In this document: positions 46,501 through 61,745 of the stretch, in pieces
How the letters are laid out: every line of letters begins with the position of its first letter
How positions within the stretch are numbered: the stretch's first letter is position 1
Assembly (NCBI GenBank): GCA_013365325.1
Contig: JABVXV010000129.1
Span: 93,245-157,244 of the forward strand
Origin: Dipetalonema caudispina
Taxonomy: Eukaryota; Nematoda; Chromadorea; Rhabditida; Onchocercidae
Length of the DNA: 64,000 nucleotides
Direction: 5' to 3'
The notes under the pieces: model-generated
The model's input: only the letters and a program-made list of their open reading frames with translations
Database searches by the model: none
Told to the model about the DNA's origin: nothing
Made by a program: the position numbers and the translations under genes

Positions 46501-49500
46501 AGTAAATTTTAAAATGGTAGCGTGTCAAAAACTTAAAATTATTATATTCAAAGAATTATGTAAATTTTGCAAATTTTTTTTTTTTTTTTTTTTGTAAAAT
46601 CATAATATTTAAAGTAATATGACTTTGATATGAAAAGAATACAATTCATAAGGCAATAGCAGAGAAAATAAAAAGTGAATGAACCCAAGTTGGAGATAAG
46701 TGAAATATGTACTAATTAGTAGGAATTAATTTTTGCCACTTAACAGACTTTACTAATATATGCTATCACCTATAAACAAAACCTAACATCTCTTTATGCA
46801 TGCAAAATTTGATAATTAAACCAATTTATAATAATATATATATATAACAAAAATGAATTCGTTTTCAAAAATTTCATTTCTGAGTTATCATTTAAGATTG
46901 AATTATTATAATTATTATAATATAAAGAAAAAAAGATGCAATTTATTAAATTTTTTACATTTTAAGATTTATTCTGTATCTCTGTTTTCATTCTCGCAAA
47001 GAAGTTGGAAAAATCTTTTCTAAAATCGCAAATTACTCGTTTTTTTTTTTTTTTTTTTTAATGGTAATTCCCAACACAATTTAACTATTTGATAGAATGT
47101 GTAAATAAACCAGATAATATTTTTGTTAAATTACTTTTTTTTTTTTTTTTCATTTAAATCTAAGATAAGTCATTCTTAAAATTCTTACATTTGATAAATT
47201 CATTATCGTAATCATTAGAATAATAGTAAATTAGGATATTTACTTACCTTGCTCGATGGACACTTATCAGTTCAACAACAAACCGAACATTATCATCAAT
47301 TCTTCTAGCCTGTCTTGTAATAATACGCTTCTCACCTTCTAATAGAATATTTCGATGTAAATGTAATGAATTGGAAAATAATTTATCCGGTTGATCACTG
47401 TAGACAAACTGCAATAGGTTAATTTTTCGTTATGATTTTTATTAGAATCATTTTGTTACATTTAATTTATTAGTATCATAACAAAATTTACCACATAAAC
47501 AAACTGTAGTAGGTTAGTTTTTTTTTTTTTTTTTTTTTAGTAATATTATAGTTCTGATATAATGTTAATGTCATATTAAAATTTGCCTTAAATTCATCAT
47601 TTTAACTTAAGCTATTAATTATTCCGGAAGTTTATCGATAAATTCTACATATTGATGATAAAATTTAGCTCACTTCCGTTTCTAAATCTAATCGATAATT
47701 GAGTTTATCTCGTTCATCTTTCTTGTAAACAATTTTCGCTTTCAATGGTGTTTTCAATGCTTGATCCGAAATGCTTCCTTCCCAGTGATAACCATCAGCT
47801 ATCTTTCGATATGACATTTCAGCTACGGTTGGACGTCTTCTTCCGCCAACATGTGGTCTTTAATATTTATCATTTGAATTTAAAAATTCTTCAAAAATTG
47901 ATTTACATTTTAAGATTTCTATTTAAGCATATCACTTTTCTGTATTGCAAATATAAATACGTACTGTATTGTTAAAACATATTTATTTTGAGCTGGTCGA
48001 AGTATTGCAATATTTATCGACCTCATCGGTTGTTTTAAGGTTGATCGCAAAGCACGGAACATTTCACCTTCACCCTCAACTTCATTTTCTATACCATAAA
48101 TCTAAAAAATTCATTAATGATAGAGAATCTAATATAAGTTTTTGCAACTATCATCCATATTTTAATTTACTTACTCTTTTTTGCCCGAGAGGATCTAATA
48201 TTAATTCGGCAATTGATTTTTGTTTACCAGCAATTATGCTATTTTCCAAATGTATTTCGAACGGTTCCGGTATTTCCGTTATCTGAATGGGAAATTTATT
48301 GAGACAATAACTATACAACTAATAATGATAGATAACAGTAAAATTTTTGTTTTTTTCTATCGATCAGAAAATATAAATTTGAATTTTTATTAATATTTGT
48401 GGATTTTTATTAACAAAAATAAAACGGATAACTCTCGAAATTTTATGAAGTCACTCTTAATTAAAGAATGTTATTATTATTCAAACTTGAGAAAATTTGA
48501 TCATAAAGTTTCGTTTGTAGAAAATAAAAGTTAATACAATGAATTTACCTGTATCTTCAATAATTTATCATAGTCACCAGTTTTAACATGAGCATATATT
48601 CTTCCTCTACCACCACCTTCAGTATGAATCTCGAATTCAGTAGGTCCTTTCCTTATTATTCTGATCTAGAAAAGTCAGCAAACAAATGATTTGTATAATA
48701 TATTATTAAATTTTACAATCTCAAGAATTTAAATATTTCAAATTTTAAAATTTTTTTCAGTTTTTTTTTCCAGAAGATCGATATATAACGATTATTTGCA
48801 CACTCCATCAAATGAGAAATATTAAATAGCTGAGAGATTGAAAAACTTTAAGAAAGAGAGAGAGAAAAATCACCAATTTTTAAAATTTAATTTCGAAAAG
48901 CCTACTTGTGGATTTTCGATTGTATGCGTCGGTGTTTGCAATTTCACGAAACCACCATTACCTTTTATGTCCATTTCCAAGTTATATACATTTCCGGCTC
49001 GCCGTAATATAGCATTTGCATTATATTTCAAAGCTTGCTGAATATATTATTTTTCAACTTAAAAAATTTACATCTTATATGTAATTAATTATATTTACAT
49101 GGATGATACATGTATTTTGAAATGAAAAAATTATAAAAATAAATTGCAAATATACATCAAAATTACATTATCAATGTTGAATTTGATTTTTCCTTCGTTA
49201 TTCACCACATTTCCTAATTTTACCAAATAACCGATGTCAGTATTTTCTGGCGATAAGATTTCATGTCCTTTAATTACATACTGATTGTTTATATTGAATT
49301 CTGCATCACAATTCCAAAAAGTGTGACCTTTTCGACAATCAAACATAGCCTAAAACAAATAAAAAGTATCAGAAATGCTTAATATTTCTTATTTTTGGAA
49401 AATTTAGCAGCTATATGTTGGGATTTATATTCAATTACTAAATTAAAACTTGTTCATTTATATGTTTAACAGCTAGAAGTTTAATTCATTTACTTCATTA

Positions 49501-52500
49501 AATTGTTAAATGTTAACCAAAAATGCTTCATAAATATTTCACTCATAAACTATTTGTCAAAAGCATAAATTATTATTTTATTTTTTAAAATTTATGAGGA
49601 AAATTTTCACCTTTCCATATTGAATCATTCCAAATGTTGATGATGCACTAATATCTATTTTAACTTCTTTATCACGATAAATTGTTATTGCATCCATATT
49701 TATCTCTTTTTCATTATACTTCAAATATTTCTTTAATGTCCTTTGTCCATGCATATGATTATATGCAGCCGTATGTTTCAATATTATTCCATTTCCCTAA
49801 AAATTAACTTTTTATTTCTAATAAAAACAAAAAAAAAAAAAAAAAAAAAGAAAAAAAAAGAAAGAAATGTATAAAAGTGAATATTTTATTCGAGAATTTC
49901 AATCAACAATTTGTCCGCTAACTAATTTAATACTTAAAATATTTTATCAATAATTCTATTTATAATTTGCATCGAATTTTTTTTTTTTTTTTTTTTACCA
50001 CTGAACTTATCTACATACAAAATGCATTTCTTTTTAATTGTATTAATAGCATCTTAACTTTAACATTCATAAAATAGTTTCAATAATTATTTTACAATCA
50101 TTCCCAATTATTGTTTAATTGATAAATTTTAAAATTTGAAAAATTTACGAGAAGATCAGTAGCAGTGCTAAAGGATGTATCATCGCTTTTTATCTCATTC
50201 GTTAGATTATATGCTTTTTCCGCACCGATAAGCTCAAAAATTGTTTTTGCTTTTCGTATTGTAATAGCTTTTTCCACTTCTAACTGTTGTTCAAAGTTTA
50301 TTCGGCTCTGTAAAAATAAAAAAATTAGTGTTAGCCATTTTTTTTTTTTTCTCTCCCTTCGATTTTTCTTTACCTTCAAATTAAGAAAAATATTTATTAC
50401 AGACAATTCCAGAAACCCAAGTAACTACTGTAATTAAATCTTGGATATATTGTGAAATTTAAAATAAGCCATGAAAGATAATTCAGCATTACAACGAAGT
50501 GCTCATTTCCAGTATATCAACGAAGTGCTTATCTCCGGTATATCGCCTAAGAATTAGAAGGTAAAAATTTCTTCACATTGAGCAAAAAACGATAAAATGT
50601 AAAAGTAACTTGAGGTGTTTGAAATTTGCCAGCATAATTGTATTGTCTACCAATATTTTGCATTACTTTACGCCAATGACCTTCAATGGCATAACGTTTA
50701 TAATTTACTTCAAGCATTCCTTCGATATTTGCCTGAAAAATAAAACAGAACATAGTAAAGAGGAAAATTATCACTCTAACAGTATGATTTAGTTTTCGGA
50801 AAATTCATTTATTATAGAAGATAAAATATATCAATCTAATAAACTACAATAAAAATTTGATCAATCAAGCGAAAAAAAAAAATTTATTTTGCATATGTAG
50901 ACTTATGGATTTTTAAATTTTACAATATTTTAATTTTAATTACCTAAATATATCAATTTTATCACCTGATCTGTCCTATAAAGAAAGGCTGCTTTCGTCT
51001 TAATTGATCTTTGTTGCAGAGGTCTGTCAGTATTCAAATGACCATCAACTTCAAAAAAGTCCCAACGGAAAGGTGTTGCAGTGAGCATCGTTGAAATAGT
51101 TCGAATACGATCTTTATCCAAATCACTGGAACAATATGAGCATAAAAGGGAACTAATAAAGGATAGTTTCATTTAAAAAAATTATCAAGCTATCCTTTTC
51201 TATAAAACTTTGAGGATGAAAATTCTTCACTTTTCACCTTTTAGCCATGATTTAAATTTCGATAGAAATGCAATCTTTAGCCAGAACAATGAGATAAAGA
51301 GGACTTTAAGGATTAGAAATACAGCATTAGGTAACCGGAAATGAAATAAGCAAAATAAACATTTCAAAAATAAAAAGTCAACCATTTAAAAATCATTTTA
51401 TCATGTTGATGATCAAATTGTATGTTCAGATTAAGGTTATCATCCGATTGTACTTTCATTATATAAGATGAACCATATTCATGCTTCATTTGATTGTAAT
51501 CGATAGCTACCTTACGTGATCGCTAGAAATAAATCTGATAAATTATCATTACATTCCAATTAATCTAGTATATATCAAATTTCTGGGACACCACCTACAT
51601 ATAGACAAAGTTATCTCATCTAATAGCTTTCTATTAAAAAGTTTCTGCCACTTTGGCCCAGTTAACCTTTAAACAGTTAGAAAAGATAGTCCATCATGCT
51701 CTTTTTCCCATTTGTTTGAAGCTTTTGATTGATAAGATCATTCTAATAGTCACTATCAAATCAATAAAAATGTCGTGATTGATTCTCTTAAGAGTGCTTC
51801 TTGTGAATTCATTATTGAAATAATCATCAAGTAGGAAATTGATTAAACATACATCTTGATAAATCCAATTGAATTCTCCTCGATATTGCTGATTAGGAAG
51901 GTTGAATTTTTTCGGCACTACGATATTACCTGTGCCAAAATGGTGCCCATTTTTGCGTATCGTAGCGAGTGCTGTTATGCTATCCGTAGATGGTTGAAAT
52001 TCAGCTGTCTGAAAAAAAAAAAACGGAAGACCAAAACTGTTTGAAATAAACTTTTTCATTATTTTTTCCTCTTCTCTTTTCTTTCATCACTTACCACGTC
52101 ATAGTTAATTCTTGGTTCAAATTTCTCAGAATTAATATTGAAATTGAGTCGTTGGTGATGACCAAAATGGCCAACAAGGTTAGCGTTTAATTCATATATC
52201 GTTCGGCCTCCTTGTTTTGCTTGCCATTGTATACTGTAAAATGAAACTGTGTTGGACTACGGTAGAGCGTCTGATAACAATAACAGAAATGAAAAATCAG
52301 CATAACAATAATATTTCTCTTACTTGTAATTATCAAACTGGTATTTGATATGTTTTTTGATGCTTAATGGTTCATTTACGCCGGCAATATTAGCCGTCGA
52401 TTCAATGGTATACTCATTTTCCTGTAATAGTGCAATCATTTGCCATTTTTATCTTAATTTTTATAATGCAAATCAAAAAGCTTACGAGAAAATCATGATT

Positions 52501-53137
52501 TACATAATCATAAAGGAGAATAGTTTTATTTATGAAATCATGATTGCAATAATTTTTCAATTTTATAGCTTACTCTAGGACGAAAGATAACGTGCGATAC
52601 TGCATCTATTCGACTATTTGGATCCCATTGTAAATGTGTTTCCATTTTATACTGCCCAGTGGTCACTTCATCAATTTGCTTGTTCAAAGCTATCTCACGA
52701 CCAGGATAACGGAGTAGAACAGTTCCCTTGAAATTCCACTTTGGATCCACCTAAAAAGAAGAGAGACAAAAACTTTCTGTTTTTTAATTTTATAATAACT
52801 TTATCAAATAATAATATCTCCAAAAAAAAAAAAAAAGACGTAAAAACCTTCACAGCATATTCTGCTGAAGCATGAATATTTTGCATTCTTGGCATTTCGG
52901 TATCAATTTTCAGCATGAACTGTAGTGGAAAACGATTTTGATAGATAATATTCGCTTTATTATCAATGCCTAACTGATCGCATTTTATCTAAATTTCTTT
53001 CCATATAAATTTTCATTTCATGTTTTAAATCTCATTAATATGCAGCTAATGTATTTGTTTGGTAAATTTTTAGCTCATACATTTTGCAATACAAATTGTT
53101 GACAGGTGAAATAATTATCAGTTAAAAACAAAAAAAA

Positions 53138-53178
<41 letters not shown>

Positions 53179-56100
53179 AGGGAAAAACTAAATGAAACAC
53201 ACAAAATGATTACCTTTCCAACAGCCGTATAAAGATTATTAGGTCCACGTGTTACATCTAAATTTGCCAGCAATTTCTTCCCAAAATAAGTTGCTTCCAA
53301 CAAATTATTTATGTTATTTCCGGTACGATCAGAAAATATTTGTAAATCAAGTTTGTTAAAAGCAGTGCTAGTAGCATGAACAGAATGTTTGAAATGATGA
53401 TTAATTCCTTTTTTCTGGAAAAGTCAATGGTTAAAAAATTTTTGATATGAACGAAATATAGAAACTTTGAAAAAAAAAAAAAAAAAAAAAAGTTTTTCAA
53501 CGAAAGAAAAATACTCTTTCCATTTGTAAGTTAATCAAAAATAGAAGGATCTTTTTAAACCTACATGGAATTCTTGTTCAAGTCCAATTTCAAGCGCCTG
53601 TTTTGGATAATTATCAATCTGATATTCACCGCTTATGGTACCTTTCAGATTGATTACACCTTGATGGATAATTGAAGTACCTAACTTCCCGTTGAAATCG
53701 GGTCCAGAATATTCCAACTTACCTTCATACTTTGGTGCTTCTGGACTTATTAAAACTAAAAGATAGATAATTAGATATTGTTTCACATCAAATTAATACT
53801 GCTCTTTAAGACTAAAGCTACGAATTGTAAATGGACTATACCATTACAACGATATCTCACAACCCATCATGGCAGGATTAATATTGTAAAGTTTCATGTA
53901 CAACAAAATAATTACTGCATTTGTGTAGTAAGAGATAATCAAAACAAAACAAATAATTTTACTAATCATTAATAATTTTCAAATAGATTGATATAGCTTA
54001 AATTCTTTTTTCAAGATCAACAAGATCAAGACTTTCAGATTTCGTTCTTTCCCTTTCAAAAATTATATGTACGTAATGCACTTCATGGTAAACATCTGCA
54101 TACAGTTAATTTCAAAATGACTTACATTTGAATATAATTGGCTTGCTGAAAACTTTATCCAAATTAAAATCGAACATTGCATAAGGTTTTGCAATACTAT
54201 ACTGCAATTCTGCTGCAACTTCTGCTGTAGTTATCCTTTCAGCAACACTTTTTGCATTTATTTTATACAAATTTCGTTCTCCTATTTTAGTTACCTAAAA
54301 GAAAAGTTTTGTTTTCTGTTGAAATTCTACTAAATATATTCGCAATGTGACTGATAAAATACATCAATTCATTTTCATCATATTATGTGTATCATTAATA
54401 GTTTTATACAAAAAATAAACAAACAAATAAACAAAGAAGATTATCTTCACCTTCAATATACCATCAAGATTGTAAACTTTATCATCCACAATAAGTTTAA
54501 GATTGGTCTCATAATCTTGCAGTTGTTTCATTTGTTGTAAATTACCATCCAGTATAATCGTTTTGAATGGAGAAGTAATACCAAGTTTAAGTTTTTTTCG
54601 TGGAATTGAAATTTCAAAATCAGTTCTAATTTTTCGATTTATTTCCGATCCTGGTGTATCTATACTTATTAACAATTTTTGTTCATCTCTCTGAAATCAT
54701 AAACTTATGTGCTGTTTAAGCAATGAAAAAATCAGATCATAACTGCTGGAAATTGCAATTCTAGAATCTTATTATTCAGATTCCGATCTGTAATCCGAAT
54801 TAATGTATTAATAAGAGGAGAAAATTTCCTGCATACATTGTGGTTTATCTTGATGTTCAAAATGAAGAAACCTACATCATTGCTTCTTTCAATAAGAAAT
54901 TGATAGCTGTTCAAGCCACGATCAACTTTTTCCACTTTAATACTGCTTTCCATCTTCGGAAAATTAGCCTGAAAAAAGCTCACAAATTTAATTTCTAGAA
55001 ATGAAATAGAACTTTTTCGGGAATTTAGTAGTCTTAACATAAAACCACTTCAGTAAAAGAAATTACATCAATACACGCTTGAATCCCAAGAATTTTCGCT
55101 AGAGTATCACCGGAACAATAACGCTTTTTCATAGTTCCATGGGTATATCGTTCAATGGTAAATGGTTGGTGACGATTACTTTCAATCTTCGTGATATCAT
55201 CACTGGAAAAGTGATATTTGTCAATTCCGTATTGCTTCTATTTACTGAATTTTTAGACAATTTTGAGTTTATGTTAGAATATATTACGACAATAAGCAAG
55301 ATATTTACGAAAAGTTTATAAGTCTATATAGATTAGGACAACAGTGATCACAACGATATTGGATAAATCGTGACAATAATAATATGATCAATGAAACATT
55401 TACCGCATCTTTATAATCAGAAGATCTTTGTGCGGAACATCAATTTTCAGTGACAATTTCCTTCCTTCACTCATTTCCATACTTTGTACGACACTAGTTG
55501 CAGCATATAAATTTGACGTTAGCATAGCACCAGACGCTACATGACCTGCACGTAAAAGTATTGCACCTCCTGTTGCAATTGATACTGATGGACGTAAGTC
55601 AATCTAAAATGAACATTTTACGGGAATAAAAATAAAGAAAAAAAACGTAGTGGTCGTAATAGTAAAGCAGATTTTAATTAAAATATAGAAATTGAATTAA
55701 AAAATTTGAACTGAAACTTTATAATTTAGCACAGGTTACAAAGATATCACTTACATGACCATTCGCATCAACTTTTCGCTGCAACAAATTCGCAAGATTT
55801 AATTTTAATTTACCATCCATTTTAGCGGCAACTGATACATTCGCCAGGAACTGAAGTGATAATCCGGATAGCGTCGGCAATGTTTGTGATAATTCAAACA
55901 GAAGCATGTGACGTGAAAGCTGCAAATAATTGCATATGTGAAGAAAAAAAAATCTATTTAATAATTCGATAACTTATGCAACAAGAACTAAGTCAAGCGA
56001 GAGAATTTGCTTGAACTTAAAATTAAGGTCAAATAAGCACCGATGAAAAAAAAAAAAACGATCAATAGGATTCATTTAAGGAGAAAAATCAAATTTCATC

Positions 56101-59100
56101 TTCGTTATCGATGTCAGTATATGAATTAGGCTATTAATAGTATTACGAGCTGGACAACTTTTGTACAGCCTATCCGACAATTACCTTGAAAATAAGAGGT
56201 AGTAAGCTAGTTTTGCTTTAAACTATTGATATCGTATGCTGATCTGATTTTGGAACAATTTTGTAATCTTGGTGTTCTTTTGAACTAAATTAAAGTTGAA
56301 CAAAGGAGCTTTCACCTTTCTTGTCTTCTCCTGCATCAATTTCGCTAGCACTTTATTAAGTTCAATACTTTCCTTTACTTCATCCAGAAATTGATCCTGA
56401 TTCTTTTGAAAGCCATAATAATGCAAATCATCTCCAAACATCTAAAAATATGTGAGCATTAAATCATTTATCTTCCTGCTTTAAACATTAATAGTACATG
56501 ATAAAATACAGTATCCTTAGTGAACGTACGGTAATCATCATTAATAAATTACCCTAATATAAAAGGTCACTCTTATTGGATTTTCAGCAATATTCTTCCT
56601 TCTTTTATACAGTTCCTTTAAATGATTCAATTTAGGATATCGTGATTGAAATCTCTTTTCCCGGAAAACATGTCCATTAGGATTGCTAATGTAACCATCA
56701 GGACCGAACAATTCTTCTTCCGCTTCTTCCAGACCTTCAGCTCGTGCACCAACTTCCAAAATGTTGATACTGCAAAAAAGGATGGTACCATTAAAGCTTA
56801 TGATAAATTGAAAAGTATAAAGTATCTAATTTCAATATACAAAGTGTAAAAGGAAAAAAAAAAAAGGAGATGAGTTAGACAGCCAAAAAAAAGGTCCAGT
56901 ATGATAGCAGCAGTGATTTTCGAAGTTTGTGATTGAATTTCAAACATAATTGTATTATACCCGTATCTATCTCAAATATATCTGATTCAAACTCCGATCT
57001 TTCTCTTCCATTAAATTTGCATAGAATCTTCTCGGTGACCGGCTGACCAAATGAGCGTTTTTTTTTTCCTTGGTTGAAATTCATCATCCATCAATTAACT
57101 TTTGCGAATTTGGCTGCCTAACTTTTTTCCTTTTTTTTTTTTATTAACAAAGTTATAAAATTCCATTACCTTTTGCCGAAAAGATGAACAGTAAAATTGA
57201 ACGCTACTTTACGTGGTATGTATCCATTTGGTACGAATAATACGGATGTATCCATGTGGCCACCATAGTTATTCTAAAATATTCAACATGATCAAAGCAA
57301 GAAAAAATTGCTTAAATTATTAGCTAACAAATTAAAATTGTTTCGATAACATCGTTTGAAAATATGTTGTAAGTTATGCTATCTTTGACTTATTGATTAT
57401 TGTCAAATGATTCGATACTCCTTGATAACTATTCTTCAAGAGCAAAACGAATTTCTCACTCTTAATAAAATTTGATTTCATTTAACAGTCTAGTCATCAA
57501 GGTAAGCTTTACAAGTCATTCAAGAGGTTAAAGTTTAACTATATATTGCATACTACTGAGAAAAGTTACAGATCAGAATAGTTTTGGTATTATGATAAGA
57601 GTTTAGCAAAAGCAAATTTTTAATTATTGCATAAAAATCAGTTGCTTTTTAATCTGTTCAGAATTTTGCAAAAAACCAAGGGAACAAACGAGAAAAATGG
57701 TCAAATTGAAATAAAAATTATTACTTCTCTGTCAAAGTATCCCAATTCATAATAGCGTGAGAAACGACTTGAATCTAAATTGTAACGTTGTGGAATATGA
57801 AATCTCTTCAGGATGTGCTGTAAGTTACGTGATCCTGGATTTGTTGATCGTTGTTTAGTATTCATATATGACCAAACATATGATCTAACTACAAGACAAA
57901 TTTACATAAGCTTTGGCTATTTATAATTTTAGTTGTTACATTAATATGATAGGTTGAAGATTAACGATACTGTAATAAAACATTATCAACTGCAAGATAT
58001 CATATTGATTTTAAGTATGTATAGCTTGGTTAATTAACATTGTTAATTGCTATTATCTTGAATTTTTCAATTTTTTTTACTTACTAAATAATTTTCAAAT
58101 ACACTAAACCTTGATTGATAGTTTCATTGTGTAACTGTTCCGCAATAGTTTGTAATATTTCATCGTTTGCACATTCCATTAATTGTCGAAATGCTACTAT
58201 TCTTACTTCTGTATTTATCTGAAATAAATCAAATATTTGATTCTTTCAAAATTAATTACTACCATCCATGAAAAAATGGGTAGTAGAAAAATAACTACTA
58301 TTTGTTAGTTGATAAAAATTTTATTTCGACGATCATCGTTTTTGTTTGATACCAGAAACATTGATGGTTTTTTTTTTTTTTTTTTTCTTTTTTTCCAATC
58401 TTTCATATAGGATATGAATTAAAAATCGATTAGCGATAACTAATGAATGAATTAAACGGAATATAAGTCATTTGTTAAAGGTTATTTAGGTTTTTATTTC
58501 TATTGTTTTGAAGAGAAAAATCAAAAATAATTTCAATGAAACCTTTTGATCGCGGAACAATTCAATGATTTTGTTGTTTCGTTGATGACTACAAGGCTTC
58601 CTACGTAAAGCATCGATTGCAGCAAGTTTTACTTCGGTTGGAATTCGATCATTCGCAATACAACCTAATATGGTTGATAAGGAATGCTCCTCGTAACCAA
58701 TATTTCCGATCGATTTCAAAATTATCACCGCTTTCTGGAAATGATTATATTTTTTATCAAAAAACAATTACATTTTTATCACTATTATTGATAATATTAT
58801 TTGTAACATTCACTTTGATTTCTTCAAATTGTTCTCCAGTATGACAACCGGTAGGTAATTTGGATGAAATACTATGTATGATACGTTGCACTGTCGATTC
58901 CATTCCACAAGTAGGATGAGCAATACAATAGGATTGTACCAATGATGAAACAGCCAATAAACCTAAAAAAAAAGGAAATCATTTTATTAAAATTAATATG
59001 TAATTTTTGTTTTCATTCCTCCGGTTACTGCTTTATTTTATACTTAAATTAATTTCATTTAAATTTGAATTCAAATTACACTTTTGAAATTCTTTCATAT

Positions 59101-61707
59101 ACCAGTGAATATTGAAGTTAATAAATATTATACGATCATTGTTTTACCATCAAGTGGAACTTTCTCGATAAATGCAGCAACGGAATCCATAGTGCCTTTT
59201 TTTGGATTTGATAATAAAGCTAGCGAAGAATAGACTGATTCTGAAGCTATTCCTGAATTGATTAAATTGCCAAGTTGTTCGATACAAGCATATGATGCAC
59301 AAGCTGCTAAAGCATCAATAAAAGCATCACATTGCAAATTGGCGATTGATGATATTTCCGCCGTTGATAATCCTCGAAGATTATATACCAAATCACCGAA
59401 ATGAGATGCTGCCTGATAAATATATAATTCTTTTTATAGCACAAAAAGTAGAACTTTATTAAAAATGATGATTTAGACGTTTCACAAAAAACAGAAAATT
59501 ATTTTCTGGATATTGTATACACTTACATTTGGATTAACATGATCATCTGGTTGACATAATTTGTCAATGATTTTCTTAGCAAATTGAGGTGAGCTTTTCG
59601 TATTAAAATTATCATTGGTATGATCAAAAATGATAGATAAGCGTTCTTTGAACAATTCTTGCGATGCTGCATTTGCGATTCCAACAGCTCGTAATGTTTG
59701 CTCAACATGCAATGTCCAAAGATTACCATCATCAAATGGTGAAGCAATATGATAATCTTCGGTACAAGTTACCTAAAAATTTTAATAATTAATATTTTAC
59801 ACCAAAAGAATTCTTGTTAACATTAGAAGAAACACTCAGTTATACTTAAACTAATCGATTTTATTAATCAATATTACATCATAAGCTAAAATTAATAAAA
59901 TTAATTTAACAAGCATCAAATAAAAGATGATATAAGAAGGATTAAACAAAAAATTTGAATCATTTCAATGTTAAACATATATGATAATGATGCCATTTAA
60001 ATAAAATTAGACTAATGTGCATTAAGAAAATATTGATGAGATTTGATTAAGGCTCGTTTAATTAACTTAAATACTCTCTAAAGTATAATCAAATATCACA
60101 TATACCAAACTTTTGATATTTACCTGCCAAAAAAATTGTAATCAAAGTGATATTTAAGTTATAAAGCATTATTAGTTTATTGTAACTTACCTGTTGAAGG
60201 TTATAATGTGCAATTTGACGCTCACATATCTGTTTTGTTTCTATCATTGGTACCATTTGTATTTTCTAAACATTCGAAATATAATTTTTTTTTTTTTTTT
60301 TTTCAAAGAAAGAACGAAATCATACTATCATATTTTTACTATTTTCTTAAATTGTATAAACAAATGTTTTTATTATTTTCAACTTTTAATTTTTCCAATT
60401 TACTAACCTAATTATAACAATTAAATCCTATAATTACACATAATCATATCAATAACCTAATATTTGAAATATCAATTAAAGGGCTTATTTTGTCTAATCT
60501 TCCCCAATCGATCCTTAAACTAAATAATTTAGAATAATTCATATTCAAAACAATATGATTATGGAATTAACGAACCGATTCCAATCTATATGGAATAGCT
60601 CGAATTCCAGCAATATCATGCTCACGATAGCATGCATTTAATTGCTTTGTTGTTTTCAAATTTAATATTTCATTCGTTTTTTGTTTTTCAATAGTCACCG
60701 GACAATCACCAAATATATCCGTTTCTCTTGTTCCTTCTAAATTAAATTAATGCTAATTAGCATTTTGAATTATAAAAGCTTCAAATTAGAATAAATGTTT
60801 TGTTTCATTATTGTGAAAAGTTTTTTAAGGAGTATTATTATACAAGATCATATTCAACATAATACTCTCCAGCGATATATTGTGATAAATTTCTGATCTT
60901 TTATAATTTCAGGGAAAATTTCAGTTAAAATTCAAAAGAACAAGAAAACACATATAACAAATATTCTTCTTCATTATTAAAAAAAAAAATTTTTTTTAGA
61001 AAAAAAAAAAGAGAAAAAGAAAAAACAACTTAAATAGCTATGATTAAAGTTGGAATATAAGATTAAAAAAAAAAAAAAAAAAAATGAAAGGAATTCAAAT
61101 GGCAAACAACGAAAAAATGAAGTGAATTGAAAATAAAAAAAAAAATTAAACTTTAAAAGAAAAAATATGAAATTGACCATGTTTAGTTTGAAATGCTGAT
61201 AGAATAGCACGTTTAATATTTACAGACCACGTAGGATCAGTATCATGCGGACAAATTGCTTTTATTTCACCATCATCAAATGCAAAACGAAGTGATGATC
61301 TTTCCAGGATAGAGCTCCAATCATTTCCAACATCCATTCCTCGTAGCGATGTTCGCGTCAACTACATCACATATATTTAATACTTTTCAATAATTAAGCA
61401 TTTAAAGATGTAATAATATTTGAAGCTAATTTCTTATAATTTTTAATTTGTATATTTTATTAGATAAAAAGTGACGTAGGTTACGTGTAAAAATCCCAAA
61501 ATAATGTGCTTTTTTTTTTTTTTTTTTTTGTTAAGAATTTGGCTGAAATCAAACATTATATATGGCATAATTGAGTGAGGAAGTAATTATATCACGTAAT
61601 ATTACGTGATTAAATACCATAAATTATACTTAGGCTTTTTCCAACGCTTAGAACAATAAATGTCATGTAAAGATATAAGATAAAAGTTTACATCGAAAAC
61701 GCAAGTT

Positions 61708-61745
<38 letters not shown>

